DNA of 64,000 nucleotides from JBALVT01 sp965262875 (GCA_965262875.1 CBDHGD010000002.1:46151-110150), one strand, 5' to 3'. Shown: positions 16,506 through 26,393, counted from the first letter of the stretch. Program-made: numbers and translations. The notes: generated from the letters alone by a model not told the origin.

Positions 16506-18155
16506 TCACCGCGCGGCTGCCTGCCGTGCGACCGATTGCAGCTGTTCAAATACCTCGAGGCGGGCCTTGTGGGTTTCCTGTGTTGCGCCTTCTTGTGGTT
16601 CGTAAATGGACGCAAATGAGGACATTCGTTCCATTGCTTCGTGGACATCTGCGTGGATGCCGCAAGCAACGCTCGCCAGGATCGCTGAGCCTAAAAGCAC
16701 AGGCTCTTCGGTGGCTGGTGCTGCGAGTTCGATGCCAGACGCGTCTGCCAGGACTTGCCGGATAAAGTCGCTGCGGCCTGCACCCCCACTTATGACGATA
16801 CGCTCGATTTTTATCCCAGCTTTCGCTTGCGCTTCAATGATCTGACGCAACCCGTAGCCTATACCGAAGAGACCTGCGACGTAGAGAGCAATGAGACTCT
16901 CCAAATCGCGCTCCATGCCCAACCCTGCGATAACCGCGCGAGTGTGCGGATCGGCGTGCGGCGCGCGGTTTCCGAGAAAATCAGGGACGACATGAAGCCC
17001 AGCCGCAAGGTCGCAAGAGGTGCTTTTTGGATTGTCCAACAGTCGTTTTTCTGCCTGCTGTAAAAGCCACTCCGGCAGTGACTGGCCAACCTGCGCGGCT
17101 TGTGAGGCAGCATCCGAAGCAAAGGGGTGAAACTCCAGAAGATGGTCAATCGCAGCGCCGGCGGCAGATTGACCGCCTTCGTTGAGCCAGAGACCTGGCA
17201 CCATGGCCGAGTAATACGGCCCCCAAACACCTGGAACAAAGACCGGATTGGAAGTGGTCGTCATTGTGCAGGAGGACGTGCCGAAAACGTAGGCCAGATT
17301 TGCCTCCGCCCCACCGCCGCCCTGCGCTCCTACGGAACCGATGCCGCCTGCGTGGGCATCGATCAGACCCGCCGCCACGGTCGTTCCCGCGGGAAGTCCG
17401 ATATCTTCTGCGGCTTCTTGGGTCAGACCTTCGCCCAGTGGAGTGCCTGCTGCCACCACATTCGTACCGATCCGTTCGAAATTCTCAACCTCTAGCTCCT
17501 CGAGACCTACGGCCCTGAAGAACTCGCGATCCCAGCCGCCTTCATGAGCGAGGTATGTCCACTTGCACGTGACGGTGCAGATCGATCTGGAATCGTCCCC
17601 AGTTGAGCGCCAGGTCAAAAAGTCTGTCAGGTCCATGAAGCGCCAGGCCGTGGAAAAAACTTCTGGCCGGTTTTCCTTGAGCCACAACAGTTTTGGCACC
17701 TCCATCTCCGGAGAAATGCGGCCGCCAACATAGTCCAGTACCTTTTGGCCGCTTGCGTTGATACGCTCTGCCTGGTCTAGGGCGCGATGGTCCATCCAAA
17801 GCATAATATTGCGGTCAGGATGGCTCGGGTCTCCAACAGGTAAAGGCGCACCATTTTCGCCCAACACAACCAGCGAACAGGTTGCATCAAAGCCAATCCC
17901 GCGAATTTGCTCTGGCGAAACTCCTGCCATCGTAACTGCTGTGCGCACAGACGTGACGACGGCTTGCCAAATATCGGCGCTGGATTGTTCAACGACGTTC
18001 GCGCTCTCGCGAAAAACGGAGACAGGGTGGCTGCTGGCAGCCATCATCTGACCGTCCAATGTGAAGACGCCCGCTCGGGCACTGCCGGTTCCGACATCTA
18101 TTCCCACCAAATACTCTTGGGTTTTCTCAGGCTCTACTGACACCGCTTCTCTCAC
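16506..18155 (-). CDS. FGGY carbohydrate kinase 1, probable D-ribulokinase
   Basis: 549 residues. ATP-dependent pentulose kinase of the FGGY YpCarbK/D-ribulokinase branch: YLVGIDVGTGSARAGVF at the N terminus, LWMDHRALDQAE, and the C-terminal ATP site motif RIVISGGAGRSDF. CTVTCKWTYL and LIDAHAGGIG are shared with the second kinase at 22637. The adjacent ribitol dehydrogenase (18173) makes D-ribulose its most likely substrate, giving ribulose 5-phosphate. The start follows the SDR stop by about 17 bp, so they form an operon. A convergent reductase gene ends 48 bp away. Confidence 0.9.
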   Translation of the reverse strand: MREAVSVEPEKTQEYLVGIDVGTGSARAGVFTLDGQMMAASSHPVSVFRESANVVEQSSADIWQAVVTSVRTAVTMAGVSPEQIRGIGFDATCSLVVLGENGAPLPVGDPSHPDRNIMLWMDHRALDQAERINASGQKVLDYVGGRISPEMEVPKLLWLKENRPEVFSTAWRFMDLTDFLTWRSTGDDSRSICTVTCKWTYLAHEGGWDREFFRAVGLEELEVENFERIGTNVVAAGTPLGEGLTQEAAEDIGLPAGTTVAAGLIDAHAGGIGSVGAQGGGGAEANLAYVFGTSSCTMTTTSNPVFVPGVWGPYYSAMVPGLWLNEGGQSAAGAAIDHLLEFHPFASDAASQAAQVGQSLPEWLLQQAEKRLLDNPKSTSCDLAAGLHVVPDFLGNRAPHADPHTRAVIAGLGMERDLESLIALYVAGLFGIGYGLRQIIEAQAKAGIKIERIVISGGAGRSDFIRQVLADASGIELAAPATEEPVLLGSAILASVACGIHADVHEAMERMSSFASIYEPQEGATQETHKARLEVFEQLQSVARQAAAR

Positions 18156-18172
18156 TTTCTTGATAATGTGGC

Positions 18173-18901
18173 TCAGAGATCAACGCTATTGGGCAAGATC
18201 ACCATGTCTCGGATCACAACGCCTCGTTGACGGCTTAGCATGAACAGAACAGCTTCAGCCACTTCGCGCGGTTGCATCAGTGAGCCATTGGCAAGCGCTT
18301 CTTCCATTTTCTTTTTGGGCCAGTCGTCCAACAGCGCTGTTACGACAGGCCCGGGCAAAACCGCACCCATGCGGATACCGTGCTCGGATACCTGCCGGCG
18401 GGTAGCGTGCAAGAACGCCTGAACCGCAAATTTCGACGCCGTATAGATTGGTTCCCAGAGGACAGGCACAACACCCGCAACGGAACTCGTAAAGACGATA
18501 TCGCCCGTTTCTCGCTCGATCATTCGCGGCAGGACGGCATGGACGCACCGAAAAGCCGCATTGATATTGAGATTTAGCATCTGGTCCCACTCATCGGGAT
18601 CACCATCAGCGGCCGCTCCACCTACATAGGCCCCCGCGTTAGCATGAAAAATATCAAGCGGACCAACCAAGTCTTCTATGCGCGGCAGTATCGAAGAGAC
18701 TTGCGCCCCGTCGAGAAGATTGACGTTCAATGATTTTGCGTTAGGACCAAGCTCTTCACATACTTCATTCAGACGATCTTCAGCATGATCGATGAGTACA
18801 ACTTGTGCCCCCTCTTCGATCAAAATCCGGGCGCATTCCCGCCCTATACCCGAGGCTGCGCCTGTAATCGCTGCCGTTTTGTTTTCCATCAACTTTGCCA
18901 T
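18173..18901 (-). CDS. rbtD: Ribitol 2-dehydrogenase (SDR family)
   Basis: 242 residues. It oxidises ribitol to D-ribulose with NAD. Rossmann motif TGAASGIGRECA; Asp at the end of strand 2 (VVLIDHAEDRL) fits NAD preference. The catalytic Ser-Tyr-Lys are in FTSSVAGVVPVLWEPIYTAS, then K. The sequence resembles enterobacterial ribitol dehydrogenase closely over its whole length, including DIFHANAGAYVGG, LNINAAFRCVHAVLP, GAVLPGPVVTALLDDWP and the C terminus VILPNSVDL. The start ATG at 18901 has AGGGGAGG upstream. It is followed on the same strand by the kinase. Confidence 0.9.
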   Translation of the reverse strand: MAKLMENKTAAITGAASGIGRECARILIEEGAQVVLIDHAEDRLNEVCEELGPNAKSLNVNLLDGAQVSSILPRIEDLVGPLDIFHANAGAYVGGAAADGDPDEWDQMLNLNINAAFRCVHAVLPRMIERETGDIVFTSSVAGVVPVLWEPIYTASKFAVQAFLHATRRQVSEHGIRMGAVLPGPVVTALLDDWPKKKMEEALANGSLMQPREVAEAVLFMLSRQRGVVIRDMVILPNSVDL

Positions 18902-19125
18902 GTGTTGCCTCCCCTCCGTCCGTGTGTAAAACGTTCTTTATTGCTCATCTGGTACCGAACCCAATGGCTTTCGATGAACCATTCAAAGCGCTTCCTAGCC
19001 TTGACGATGGTGCAGTCGATATGGCCTTGATTTCATGGTGTGCGATTCCAATCCGCCTAATATCCATTAGGCGACGTTTGATATCTGTCGCTTCCAGTAA
19101 ACTGCGACCCATCTCGACCAAGTTG
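18902..19125. other. Spacer between rbtD and the transporter ATPase gene
   Basis: 224 bp, no gene. No operator of the GACCC type is seen here. Possible read-through from the ABC transporter genes upstream on the minus strand. Confidence 0.4.
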
Positions 19126-20277
19126 CTAGTTGTGTGCAATTGCGACCCCTGTTTCAGGGTTGAAGAGATGGATGTTTGAGAGATCTACGCTTGTGGAAAT
19201 GACGTCTCCGCTCACCACGGATACGTTGCCTGGGATGCTTGCCATGAATTCAGTGTGGGTCTTGGCCCCCAGGTCTTCGACATCGTCATGAACGCCGGCA
19301 AATTGTCTAGGTCGTACGGGCTTTGACTCAACGTGAAAGATGACATGATTTTCGCTTCCTAATCTTTCGACCAGATCTGCCTTAATCTCGATTTTTGCAT
19401 TTTGAGTATCAGGATCGTTGTATCGAAAATCGGTTGGCCGAATACCGACGATCAGCTCTCTCTCTTGCAGCCCCGACAAGTCACGGTTTTGGGGTATCGG
19501 GAAACTAATATCCCCAACATTGATCGCGTTATTTTCGATTTTCCCATGTGCAAAGTTCATTTCCGGTGTTCCGATGAATCCGGCCACAAACAGATTGACC
19601 GGGCGCGCGAAGAGCTCTTCAGGACTGGCGATCTGTTGTATCTTCCCGTCGAGCATGACACAGACCCGGTGCCCGAGCGTCATGGCTTCAGTTTGGTCGT
19701 GGGTGACATACATGGTCGTTGTACCCAATTGCTCCCGAAGGCGTAAAAACTCTGTTCGCATATGAACACGCAGCTTCGTGTCCAAATTGGACAACGGCTC
19801 GTCCATCAGGAACGCCATTGGATTTCGGACCAACGCCCTTCCGATGGCCACTCTTTGACGTTGACCGCCAGACAACTGCATGGGCTTTCGATCCAGAAAC
19901 CCGCTCAAACCCAGAGTTTCCGCAGCTTTAGTAATCCGGTTTTCGGCCTCTGCTCGGTCAACCTTGCGCAGCTTCATTCCGAAGCCCAGGTTCTCGCGCA
20001 CGCTCATATAAGGAAAGAGAGCATAAGTCTGGAAGATCATCGACAAGTCGCGGTCTTTGGCCGCGACCTCGTTCACAACCTTGCCGTCAATCAATATATC
20101 GCCGCTTGTGATACTCTCGAGGCCGGCGACCATTCGTAGCAATGTGGACTTGCCACATCCTGATGGGCCGACAAGAACCAGAAACTCTCCGTCCGAGACC
20201 TCCAGCGAGAAGTCTTTTAGGACGGTTGCGTACTGCCCATAGGTCTTCGTTACGTTTTTTATTTGTATTCGAGCCAT
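19126..20277 (-). CDS. Sugar ABC transporter ATP-binding protein (UgpC/MalK type)
   Basis: 383 residues. Walker A GPSGCGKST, signature LSGGQRQRVAIGRA, Walker B FLMDEPLSNLD, switch histidine YVTHDQTEA, and a C-terminal regulatory (TOBE-type) region from about residue 235. The ATG at 20277 is chosen because AAGGAGGT stands directly upstream; the frame is open further back. It powers uptake through the two permeases encoded next. The stop of the permease gene lies about 25 bp upstream. Confidence 0.94.
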   Translation of the reverse strand: MARIQIKNVTKTYGQYATVLKDFSLEVSDGEFLVLVGPSGCGKSTLLRMVAGLESITSGDILIDGKVVNEVAAKDRDLSMIFQTYALFPYMSVRENLGFGMKLRKVDRAEAENRITKAAETLGLSGFLDRKPMQLSGGQRQRVAIGRALVRNPMAFLMDEPLSNLDTKLRVHMRTEFLRLREQLGTTTMYVTHDQTEAMTLGHRVCVMLDGKIQQIASPEELFARPVNLFVAGFIGTPEMNFAHGKIENNAINVGDISFPIPQNRDLSGLQERELIVGIRPTDFRYNDPDTQNAKIEIKADLVERLGSENHVIFHVESKPVRPRQFAGVHDDVEDLGAKTHTEFMASIPGNVSVVSGDVISTSVDLSNIHLFNPETGVAIAHN

Positions 20278-20302
20278 GCCGAACCTCCTTCTTGGTTGGA
20301 CG

Positions 20303-21097
20303 TTAGTCGACCGCTCCAAAGGTCAGTCCGCGTATTAGGTTTTTTTGTGTGACGATCAGGAGAATTACGATCGGGGCCATCAGCACCGTGGCTGCAGCCA
20401 TCAGAGGTCCAATTTGGAAATTTTGGAAGCCCATAAAGGACAGGATTGCGACTGGGCCGGTCTTGACCGAACCTCCCGCCAAAGTGAACGCGAATGCGAG
20501 TTCATTCCACGAAAAGATAAACACCAATATGCAGGTTGCGGTCAAACCCGAACGAACCATGGGCAAGGCGACAAACCCAAGCGTGTACCAGGTCCCGGCA
20601 CCTTCGATATATGCCGCTTCAAGGATGTCACGTGGTATTTCGCTAAAGAAGCTCCGCAACATGAAGAACGCAAGCGCGATGCTAACAATCACATGCATTA
20701 TAATGAGCGCAGTGAGCGTATCGAGGAGCCCGAACTTTCGAAACAGTAGGAAAAACGGCAGCATGACGACAAACGGCGGCAGCATCCGTGTGCTTAAGAT
20801 CCAGCCTTCAAATAACTCCCGTCCGCGAAAATCGCGTGTAGCGCAGACAAAGGCTGCGGGTACCGCCAGCAACATGATCAATAACGTTGAGATTGCCCCA
20901 ATTATCAAGGAATTTACAATGCCGGTCATGAAGTCTTCTTTTTGGAAGACCGCCGCAAAGTTATGCAGGCTCATCCCGAAAAAATTGTCGGTAACGGTAA
21001 GCGGCGATTTGAGCGCGACGCCTACGACGTACACTATCGGAGCAAACCATATTGCACAAAAAACGATGAGAAAAATCGCTCTGGCGGAAAGCTTCAT
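20303..21097 (-). CDS. Sugar ABC transporter permease (MalG type)
   Basis: 264 residues from the ATG at 21097, which has GAGGT upstream. Six membrane helices; the EAA loop that contacts the ATPase is visible (EAAYIEGAGTWYTLGFVALP). It is the second permease of the transporter. It lies between the first permease (15 bp upstream) and the ATPase gene. The substrate is inferred to be ribitol or a related polyol from the operon content. Confidence 0.92.
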   Translation of the reverse strand: MKLSARAIFLIVFCAIWFAPIVYVVGVALKSPLTVTDNFFGMSLHNFAAVFQKEDFMTGIVNSLIIGAISTLLIMLLAVPAAFVCATRDFRGRELFEGWILSTRMLPPFVVMLPFFLLFRKFGLLDTLTALIIMHVIVSIALAFFMLRSFFSEIPRDILEAAYIEGAGTWYTLGFVALPMVRSGLTATCILVFIFSWNELAFAFTLAGGSVKTGPVAILSFMGFQNFQIGPLMAAATVLMAPIVILLIVTQKNLIRGLTFGAVD

Positions 21098-21111
21098 TTG
21101 AAATACCTCAC

Positions 21112-21993
21112 TCAATTGAACTTTCCGATCAAACGCTTCAGAAATGGTTGTGTCCAAAGCAGAATGACAATCAGCAGCATCAAAGCGAGCGCAGAGGCCT
21201 CGCCAAAATTAAGGTTTTGGAAGGCAATTCTATAGAGCAGCATATTGAGCGTTTCTGTCGCATTGCCTGGGCCTCCGCCAGTGATCACCCAGATCGTGTC
21301 GAAGGAGCGGAACAGGTCGATGCTTCGAAAGAGAACCACAACCAGAATGAGCGGCTTCAGCATGGGGATGACGACGTATCGGCATACGTCCCAGTAGCCT
21401 GCCCCCTCCATTTCCGCCGCTTCTATAGGATCTTTCGGAATTGCAGACAGGCCAGCCAAGAAGATAAGGATTACAAATGGTGTCCACTGCCATACGTCGA
21501 CAGCAATGAGTGAAGGCAAGGCAAGTGCCGGTGATGCGGTCCAGTTTTGCCCAGACAGCCCAATGGACTCCAAGATCGTGTTCAGAGCGCCACCGGCAGG
21601 ATTTAGGATCAGTCGCCAGGCCAACGCAAGCGCCACAGGCGTGAGGCCAAATGGCAAGATCAAAATTGTCGTGAATAAGCGATGGCCGCGGATTGGATTC
21701 CAAAGCGCAAGGGCGACGATGGCCCCAAGGACCAGCTGGATGGTCAATGAGCATGCGACCAACGCAAAAGTTAGGAAAACTGACTTGAGAAACGCTGCGC
21801 GACCAATAACCTCGGCGTAGTTTTCAAACCCAACATACCCCGTCTTGAAAGGATCAACCAAATCGAGCGCTTGACCGCTATTCCAAACGTTGGCGAGAAA
21901 CGGATATAGCGTAAGCGCCAAAAGGTAGATCGTAATGGGCGTGAGCATTAGGCATCGCGCCCAAGCCTCGGAACTCAAGTTGAACTTCTTCAT
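21112..21993 (-). CDS. Sugar ABC transporter permease (MalF type)
   Basis: 293 residues from the ATG at 21993. The N terminus leads straight into helix 1 (ARCLMLTPITIYLLALTLYP). The EAA loop is EAAEMEGAGYWDVCRYVVIP. The frame is open for another 250 bp upstream, but the family start and an overlapping short frame (ATGA at 21990-21993) support this choice. First gene of the minus-strand unit permease-permease-ATPase-rbtD-kinase. Confidence 0.9.
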   Translation of the reverse strand: MKKFNLSSEAWARCLMLTPITIYLLALTLYPFLANVWNSGQALDLVDPFKTGYVGFENYAEVIGRAAFLKSVFLTFALVACSLTIQLVLGAIVALALWNPIRGHRLFTTILILPFGLTPVALALAWRLILNPAGGALNTILESIGLSGQNWTASPALALPSLIAVDVWQWTPFVILIFLAGLSAIPKDPIEAAEMEGAGYWDVCRYVVIPMLKPLILVVVLFRSIDLFRSFDTIWVITGGGPGNATETLNMLLYRIAFQNLNFGEASALALMLLIVILLWTQPFLKRLIGKFN

Positions 21994-22196
21994 CCGATTG
22001 CCCCACTTCGATGCCCAATTGTTGCGCCGATCACGTCGTCGGGAAGACCAAGCAGATGTTCTGAAAATAAGGCGACAACACTGCCGTTTAGCATGCCCGA
22101 GATTGCCCTGAGAGAGCACAGACCACGTGCGGCACTGCTGATCGATAGATAAACGCAAAACCGTACCGTTGTATGATTGCTCAGAGAAATCTTCAT
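21990..22196 (-). CDS. 68-aa open frame coupled to the permease gene
   Basis: It starts at ATG 22196 with AAAGGA upstream and ends overlapping the permease start (ATGA). The sequence (MKISLSNHTTVRFCVYLSIS at the start; VVALFSEHLLGLPDDVIGAT later) matches no family I recognise. It may be the remnant of a longer gene or a leader frame that couples translation. The ribosome binding site and the overlap are the only support. Confidence 0.35.
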   Translation of the reverse strand: MKISLSNHTTVRFCVYLSISSAARGLCSLRAISGMLNGSVVALFSEHLLGLPDDVIGATIGHRSGAIG

Positions 22197-22278
22197 GTCC
22201 TTTCTGGTGAGCCATGAAACCCACCGGCAGTATGGAGGCCATTGTTACCTGAATACAATTGTTGCAGGCACAATACTA

Positions 22279-22299
22279 GACCCGATTCACAACAGGGGA
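22279..22299. promoter_or_regulatory. 21-bp palindromic operator candidate, site b
   Basis: GACCCGATTCACAACAGGGG plus A matches sites a and c at most positions, with a weaker right half. It lies upstream of the permease operon and about 340 bp from the end of the second kinase gene. Confidence 0.6.
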
Positions 22300-22383
22300 A
22301 TTGCATGAATAGCACATTGGGTTTGCAGAAATGAGTATTGTCTGATTCAACAGTTCCAGAAGAGTAATCTGGAGGACATCATC

Positions 22384-22545
22384 TTGGAAAAACCACTATC
22401 ATTTCAATCCCTTGTATCAACCTTCTCCCTGGTAGTGATGACTACTGAATCACTTCAAATTCCCCGTGTAAAGCACAAAGTGTCAAATCCTTGGGCCGTT
22501 GGTATTACATATGGTGTGGACCGCGCTTTTGTCAATCCAACGTAG
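22384..22545 (+). other. Short open frame with a good ribosome binding site
   Basis: A TTG start after GGAGGACATCATC opens 53 codons (MEKPLSFQSLVSTFSLVVMT and so on). No homology is recognised. It may be the stump of a lost gene, for instance a regulator. The rest of 22300-22636 shows nothing. Confidence 0.25.
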
Positions 22546-22636
22546 CATTCGGATCCGATGAACCCAGTTTTCTTATCTTCTTGAATTTCCATCATGTTTT
22601 TCTATTGTCTCAAACCGAGAACAATCCTCATTGTAC

Positions 22637-24244
22637 TTAGGACGGCATAAATATCTTGCCAGCATTTTGCAGGGCACAATATGCCTCAAACCGTTTGTCA
22701 TGAATCTCGCGCAAATCTCCGTCGACTGGGTGCACAATGCTTCCAAACGAAGACATACTTCTCATTGCCGTTGGGACATCCGCGTGTATTGATCCAGCGA
22801 CCGCGCCAAGAATGCCAGCTCCGAGCAAAACGGGTTGGGAAGCGCTTGGAACGGCTACTGGCAGTCCGGTCGCGTCTGCGATGATCTGGCGCACCACATC
22901 GCTAGAGCCAGCGCCACCCGAGATCACGATTGTGTCGGTGCTGACGCCATTTTGCGTTTGTGTCTCGATAATTTGCCGTAGCCCATAAGCCAGGCCGCAA
23001 AGACCAGCGATGTAGAGAGCCATAAGGTTCTCAAGATCACTTTCAAAACCAAGACCCGCGATAACCGCTCGCGACTTTGGATCGGCAAATGGCGAGCGGT
23101 TTCCATTGAAATCAGGAACGACGATGATTTGCCCGGCAAGTTCGACAAGTTTTGACGGTGCCCGACACTTCAAAGCACGTTCCGCAAGCCAGTCTGGAAC
23201 CGAAAGGCCTGCCTGGTCCGCCAGATCCTTTACCTCATCATACGCAGCGTGTTGGGTCAATAGATGTTCGATGGCAGAACCTGCTGACGACTGACCGCCT
23301 TCGTTCAGCCACAGGTCCGGCACCATACCCGAATAATATGGACCCCAAACTCCAGGAACAAAATGTGGATCCTGCGAGACGCTCAGCGTACATCCAGACG
23401 TACCAAATACATACGAGAGCCGACTGGTCACTGATCCGATTTTGTCCGGTGCTCCAAGCGAGCCAACACCTCCGGCGTGAGCGTCCACCAACCCAGTACC
23501 CACCGGCGTGCCGGCACGCAGTCCAAGGTCTTCGGCGGCTTGTTCACTTAGCCCGGCCCCCAATGGGGCTCCGGGTTCAATGATCTCAGTGCCGATACGT
23601 TCAAACCCTTCGTCGGCCAAGACACCCAAACCGATAGCTCTGTAGAAACCGGGGTCCCACCTCTTCTCATAGGCATCGTAAGCCCATTTACACGCTGCCG
23701 TGCATGTGGACCGCGAAAGACTGCCGGTTGCGCGCCATGTCAAGAAATCGGTGAGGTCAAAGAACTGCCATACGGCCTCGAAGGTCGCCGGTCGGTTTTC
23801 CTTCAACCATAGAACTTTTGGCAACTGCAATTCTGGAGAAACCTTGCCGCCGACGTACTTTAGGAGCTCGTGCCTTGTTGCGTTGATTTTTTCGGCTTGC
23901 GGGACGGATCGAAGATCCATCCATACAATAATGTTTCTTTCATCTTCTTCGGAGGGGCCGACTGGTAGCGGTATACCTCCTTCGCCGACAGCCACGAGTG
24001 AACCCGTTCCAGTGAACCCCACTCCGGAAACCCTCTCAGGCTCAATGTGGATCTCATCCAGCGCTGTACGGGTGGCATCGCATAAAGCCTTCCAGATTTG
24101 TTGACTCGACTGCTCGACTATGGACCCGGATTCTCGATAGGTAACTATGTCGGACGTAGACATGGCGAGCATCTGTCCCGAGAAATCGAAGACACCCGCA
24201 CGGGCACTTCCGGTTCCAACATCTATTCCCACCAAGTAGCTCAT
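22637..24244 (-). CDS. FGGY carbohydrate kinase 2, probable D-ribulokinase paralog
   Basis: 535 residues from ATG 24244 (MSYLVGIDVGTGSARAGVF); a TTG at 24271 is an alternative. It has the same branch features as kinase 1: IIVWMDLRSVPQAEKINATR, CTAACKWAYDAYEKRWDPGF, LVDAHAGGVGSLG and TIVISGGAGSSDV. The two proteins align along their whole length but are clearly diverged, so this is an old duplication or a pair for two pentuloses. It forms a unit with the HAD phosphatase and the binding protein upstream (25028), under operator c. Confidence 0.9.
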   Translation of the reverse strand: MSYLVGIDVGTGSARAGVFDFSGQMLAMSTSDIVTYRESGSIVEQSSQQIWKALCDATRTALDEIHIEPERVSGVGFTGTGSLVAVGEGGIPLPVGPSEEDERNIIVWMDLRSVPQAEKINATRHELLKYVGGKVSPELQLPKVLWLKENRPATFEAVWQFFDLTDFLTWRATGSLSRSTCTAACKWAYDAYEKRWDPGFYRAIGLGVLADEGFERIGTEIIEPGAPLGAGLSEQAAEDLGLRAGTPVGTGLVDAHAGGVGSLGAPDKIGSVTSRLSYVFGTSGCTLSVSQDPHFVPGVWGPYYSGMVPDLWLNEGGQSSAGSAIEHLLTQHAAYDEVKDLADQAGLSVPDWLAERALKCRAPSKLVELAGQIIVVPDFNGNRSPFADPKSRAVIAGLGFESDLENLMALYIAGLCGLAYGLRQIIETQTQNGVSTDTIVISGGAGSSDVVRQIIADATGLPVAVPSASQPVLLGAGILGAVAGSIHADVPTAMRSMSSFGSIVHPVDGDLREIHDKRFEAYCALQNAGKIFMPS

Positions 24245-24279
24245 ATCACTAATAACGTCTTTCAAAATCAATCCACGAT

Positions 24280-24936
24280 TTAGCCATTCGCAAGAAGTGG
24301 TCCAAGCGCGCTCATGTGGCCAACGACGATTTCCGCGCCTGCAGCATATAGTTTTTCATCATGACCATTGTTGATGTGACTGCCACCACTAAAGCCAATA
24401 GCGCGCGTTCCGGCAGCGACTGCACCCTGAATTCCGGAAAGACTGTCATCAATCGTAACACATTCACTGGGGTCCACGCCGAATGCCTTTGCGGCAAATT
24501 GGAATAGATCGGGTGATGGTTTACCGTGTGTCACATCTTCTGCACTAAAGACATTCTTGCCAAAGAAGCGAGCGAGGTTTGTCACAGCCAATGTGACAGC
24601 GAGGCGACTGTGGCCGGAGTTGGAAGTCACACAAATGGGTGTTTTTAAGTCTTCTAAGAACTCAACAACCCCATCGATAGCTTTTAAGTCGGTACGAAAC
24701 AATTTCATCAATCGACGCTCGTGTTCACAGACATAACCGTCTGGCAGAATAATGCCGAAAGCTTCCAACACTATGCGCGGGTTATCTTTGAGGCTTTTGC
24801 CGGCGAACGTCTCATTTGTTTCTTCTTCTGACAGTGTTAAACCGTGTTCGGATAGGATCTCGGAGGTTACTCTGGCGGACAGAATTTCGCTGTCTGCAAG
24901 AACCCCGTCACAATCAAAGAAGATCAATTTAGGCAT
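24280..24936 (-). CDS. HAD-IA family phosphatase
   Basis: 218 residues. All four HAD motifs are visible: FFDCDGVLADSE (nucleophile Asp and acid/base Asp), ICVTSNSG (Thr/Ser), KPSPDLF (Lys) and TIDDSLSGIQG (metal-binding Asp pair). A helical cap lies between motifs 1 and 2. Enzymes of this kind hydrolyse sugar phosphates; here it may clear a dead-end pentitol or pentulose phosphate (inference from context). It sits between the binding-protein gene and kinase 2 on the minus strand. Confidence 0.9.
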   Translation of the reverse strand: MPKLIFFDCDGVLADSEILSARVTSEILSEHGLTLSEEETNETFAGKSLKDNPRIVLEAFGIILPDGYVCEHERRLMKLFRTDLKAIDGVVEFLEDLKTPICVTSNSGHSRLAVTLAVTNLARFFGKNVFSAEDVTHGKPSPDLFQFAAKAFGVDPSECVTIDDSLSGIQGAVAAGTRAIGFSGGSHINNGHDEKLYAAGAEIVVGHMSALGPLLANG

Positions 24937-25027
24937 TCGATTTCACCGAGGTAACTTGGGCGACAGTTGTCTTGGCAGCCTCTTTCAATGAATTGGAGCA
25001 GACGGCCAAGAAAGAACAACTATCTAG

Positions 25028-26356
25028 TCAGCCATTCATGATTTTGGTCACTTCGGCGTTTGCATTTTCCAATGCCACATCTACGTCACCTGAACTCGTC
25101 AATGCATTGACGAGTTCGACCGCAATAGCGTCAACGACTTGCGGGAACTTTGGCTCTCCAAAAGGCACGCGTTCTGCTTGTACGCTGGCCAGGCTCTTTG
25201 ATATCTCGGCTGAGCTGTTGCCAGGATAAAAGCCAACAAATTCCTCATCTGCCCAGACGGACGCGCGAGCCACTGGTGACCCGGTCGAAACGCCGACAGT
25301 CCTCGACACATCTTGAGACGTAGCCCATGCGGTGAACATCGCCGCCGCCTCCGGGTTGCTGGCATTTTTCGGAATACCATAGAGCCAGAACCAGTAGTTT
25401 GGCCCTGGCGCGTTCGCGCCCTGTCCTGGCCAAGCGAAGACATCGACCTTGTCAGTGATCACACTTTTTTCTTTGTCCAGCGCGACGCCAAGCAGACCGC
25501 TTGCATCAGTATACATCGCAGCATTGCCTTCCTTGAACAAGGTTGAGGCTTCGAGCCACGACATATTCGCGGTCCCTTGCGGACCGCTATTTCTCAGCAA
25601 CTTGTTGATGTAGATGTCGGCAGCGCCTTTGGCTGCATCACTGTTGAGGACTGCCTTACCGTCCTTAAAGAAATCGCCACCATTGCTCAGCAGGAATCCT
25701 GTCCAAACCCAAATAATGTCGAGACCCCGGCGACCGCGCCCAACCATTCCAGCCATCTCGCCATTGTTTAGAGCAGCTGCAGCGTCAATCATCTGGTCAA
25801 GCGAGTCCATGCTTCCAATACCCGCTGCATCGAAAACATCCTTGCGGTACATCACGATTTCACATTCCGTACTTACGGGCAGTGCGTAGAGCGAGCCGTT
25901 TAAGGAGCCAGAACCTCGTCCCGACGCAAAAATATCATCGATCTGGTACCAGTTGGGATCAACGATATTCGCATCAGCAAGGTATTCACCCATGGGGGCC
26001 AACCAATCTGCCGCCATGTACTGGCCAGCTTGGAGATTGCCGACCATCAACCCATCATAGTTCCGGGTGCCTGCCGACAATTCGACCGCTGCTTTCTGGA
26101 AATAGTTGTCTTCGGTAAACACGTCGAACGTAACCTTCATTCCGGTCAGTTCTTCAAACTGAGGAACAAGCGGTTCAAGCGCACTTGTCCACCAATGATT
26201 GACCATTAACAAGCGCAATTCCGTGCCCTCATGGGCTCTCCAGTTCGCTCCTTGTGCCATGGCGCTTGACGCGAAGCCGACGCATCCCAAACCAAGTCCA
26301 GCAGCAAACTGTCTGCGGTTGAGGTGTATAAATTTCTGTTTGTTGGAATTTATCAT
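25028..26356 (-). CDS. Sugar ABC transporter substrate-binding protein
   Basis: 442 residues from ATG 26356, preceded by AAGGA; a GTG at 26371 is also in frame. The N terminus has a twin-arginine-like signal (NRRQFAAGLGLGCVGFASSA, cleavage after AMA). The body is a class-1 extracellular solute-binding fold (LVPQFEELTGMKVTFDVFTE; YALPVSTECEIVMYRKDVFD). It delivers the substrate to the permeases at 20303-21993. The binding-protein gene heads a separate unit with the phosphatase and kinase 2. Operator c lies about 40 bp upstream. Confidence 0.93.
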   Translation of the reverse strand: MINSNKQKFIHLNRRQFAAGLGLGCVGFASSAMAQGANWRAHEGTELRLLMVNHWWTSALEPLVPQFEELTGMKVTFDVFTEDNYFQKAAVELSAGTRNYDGLMVGNLQAGQYMAADWLAPMGEYLADANIVDPNWYQIDDIFASGRGSGSLNGSLYALPVSTECEIVMYRKDVFDAAGIGSMDSLDQMIDAAAALNNGEMAGMVGRGRRGLDIIWVWTGFLLSNGGDFFKDGKAVLNSDAAKGAADIYINKLLRNSGPQGTANMSWLEASTLFKEGNAAMYTDASGLLGVALDKEKSVITDKVDVFAWPGQGANAPGPNYWFWLYGIPKNASNPEAAAMFTAWATSQDVSRTVGVSTGSPVARASVWADEEFVGFYPGNSSAEISKSLASVQAERVPFGEPKFPQVVDAIAVELVNALTSSGDVDVALENANAEVTKIMNG

Positions 26357-26393
26357 GATGTTCCTTATCACTCACGTAAACGCCGAACCAGTA

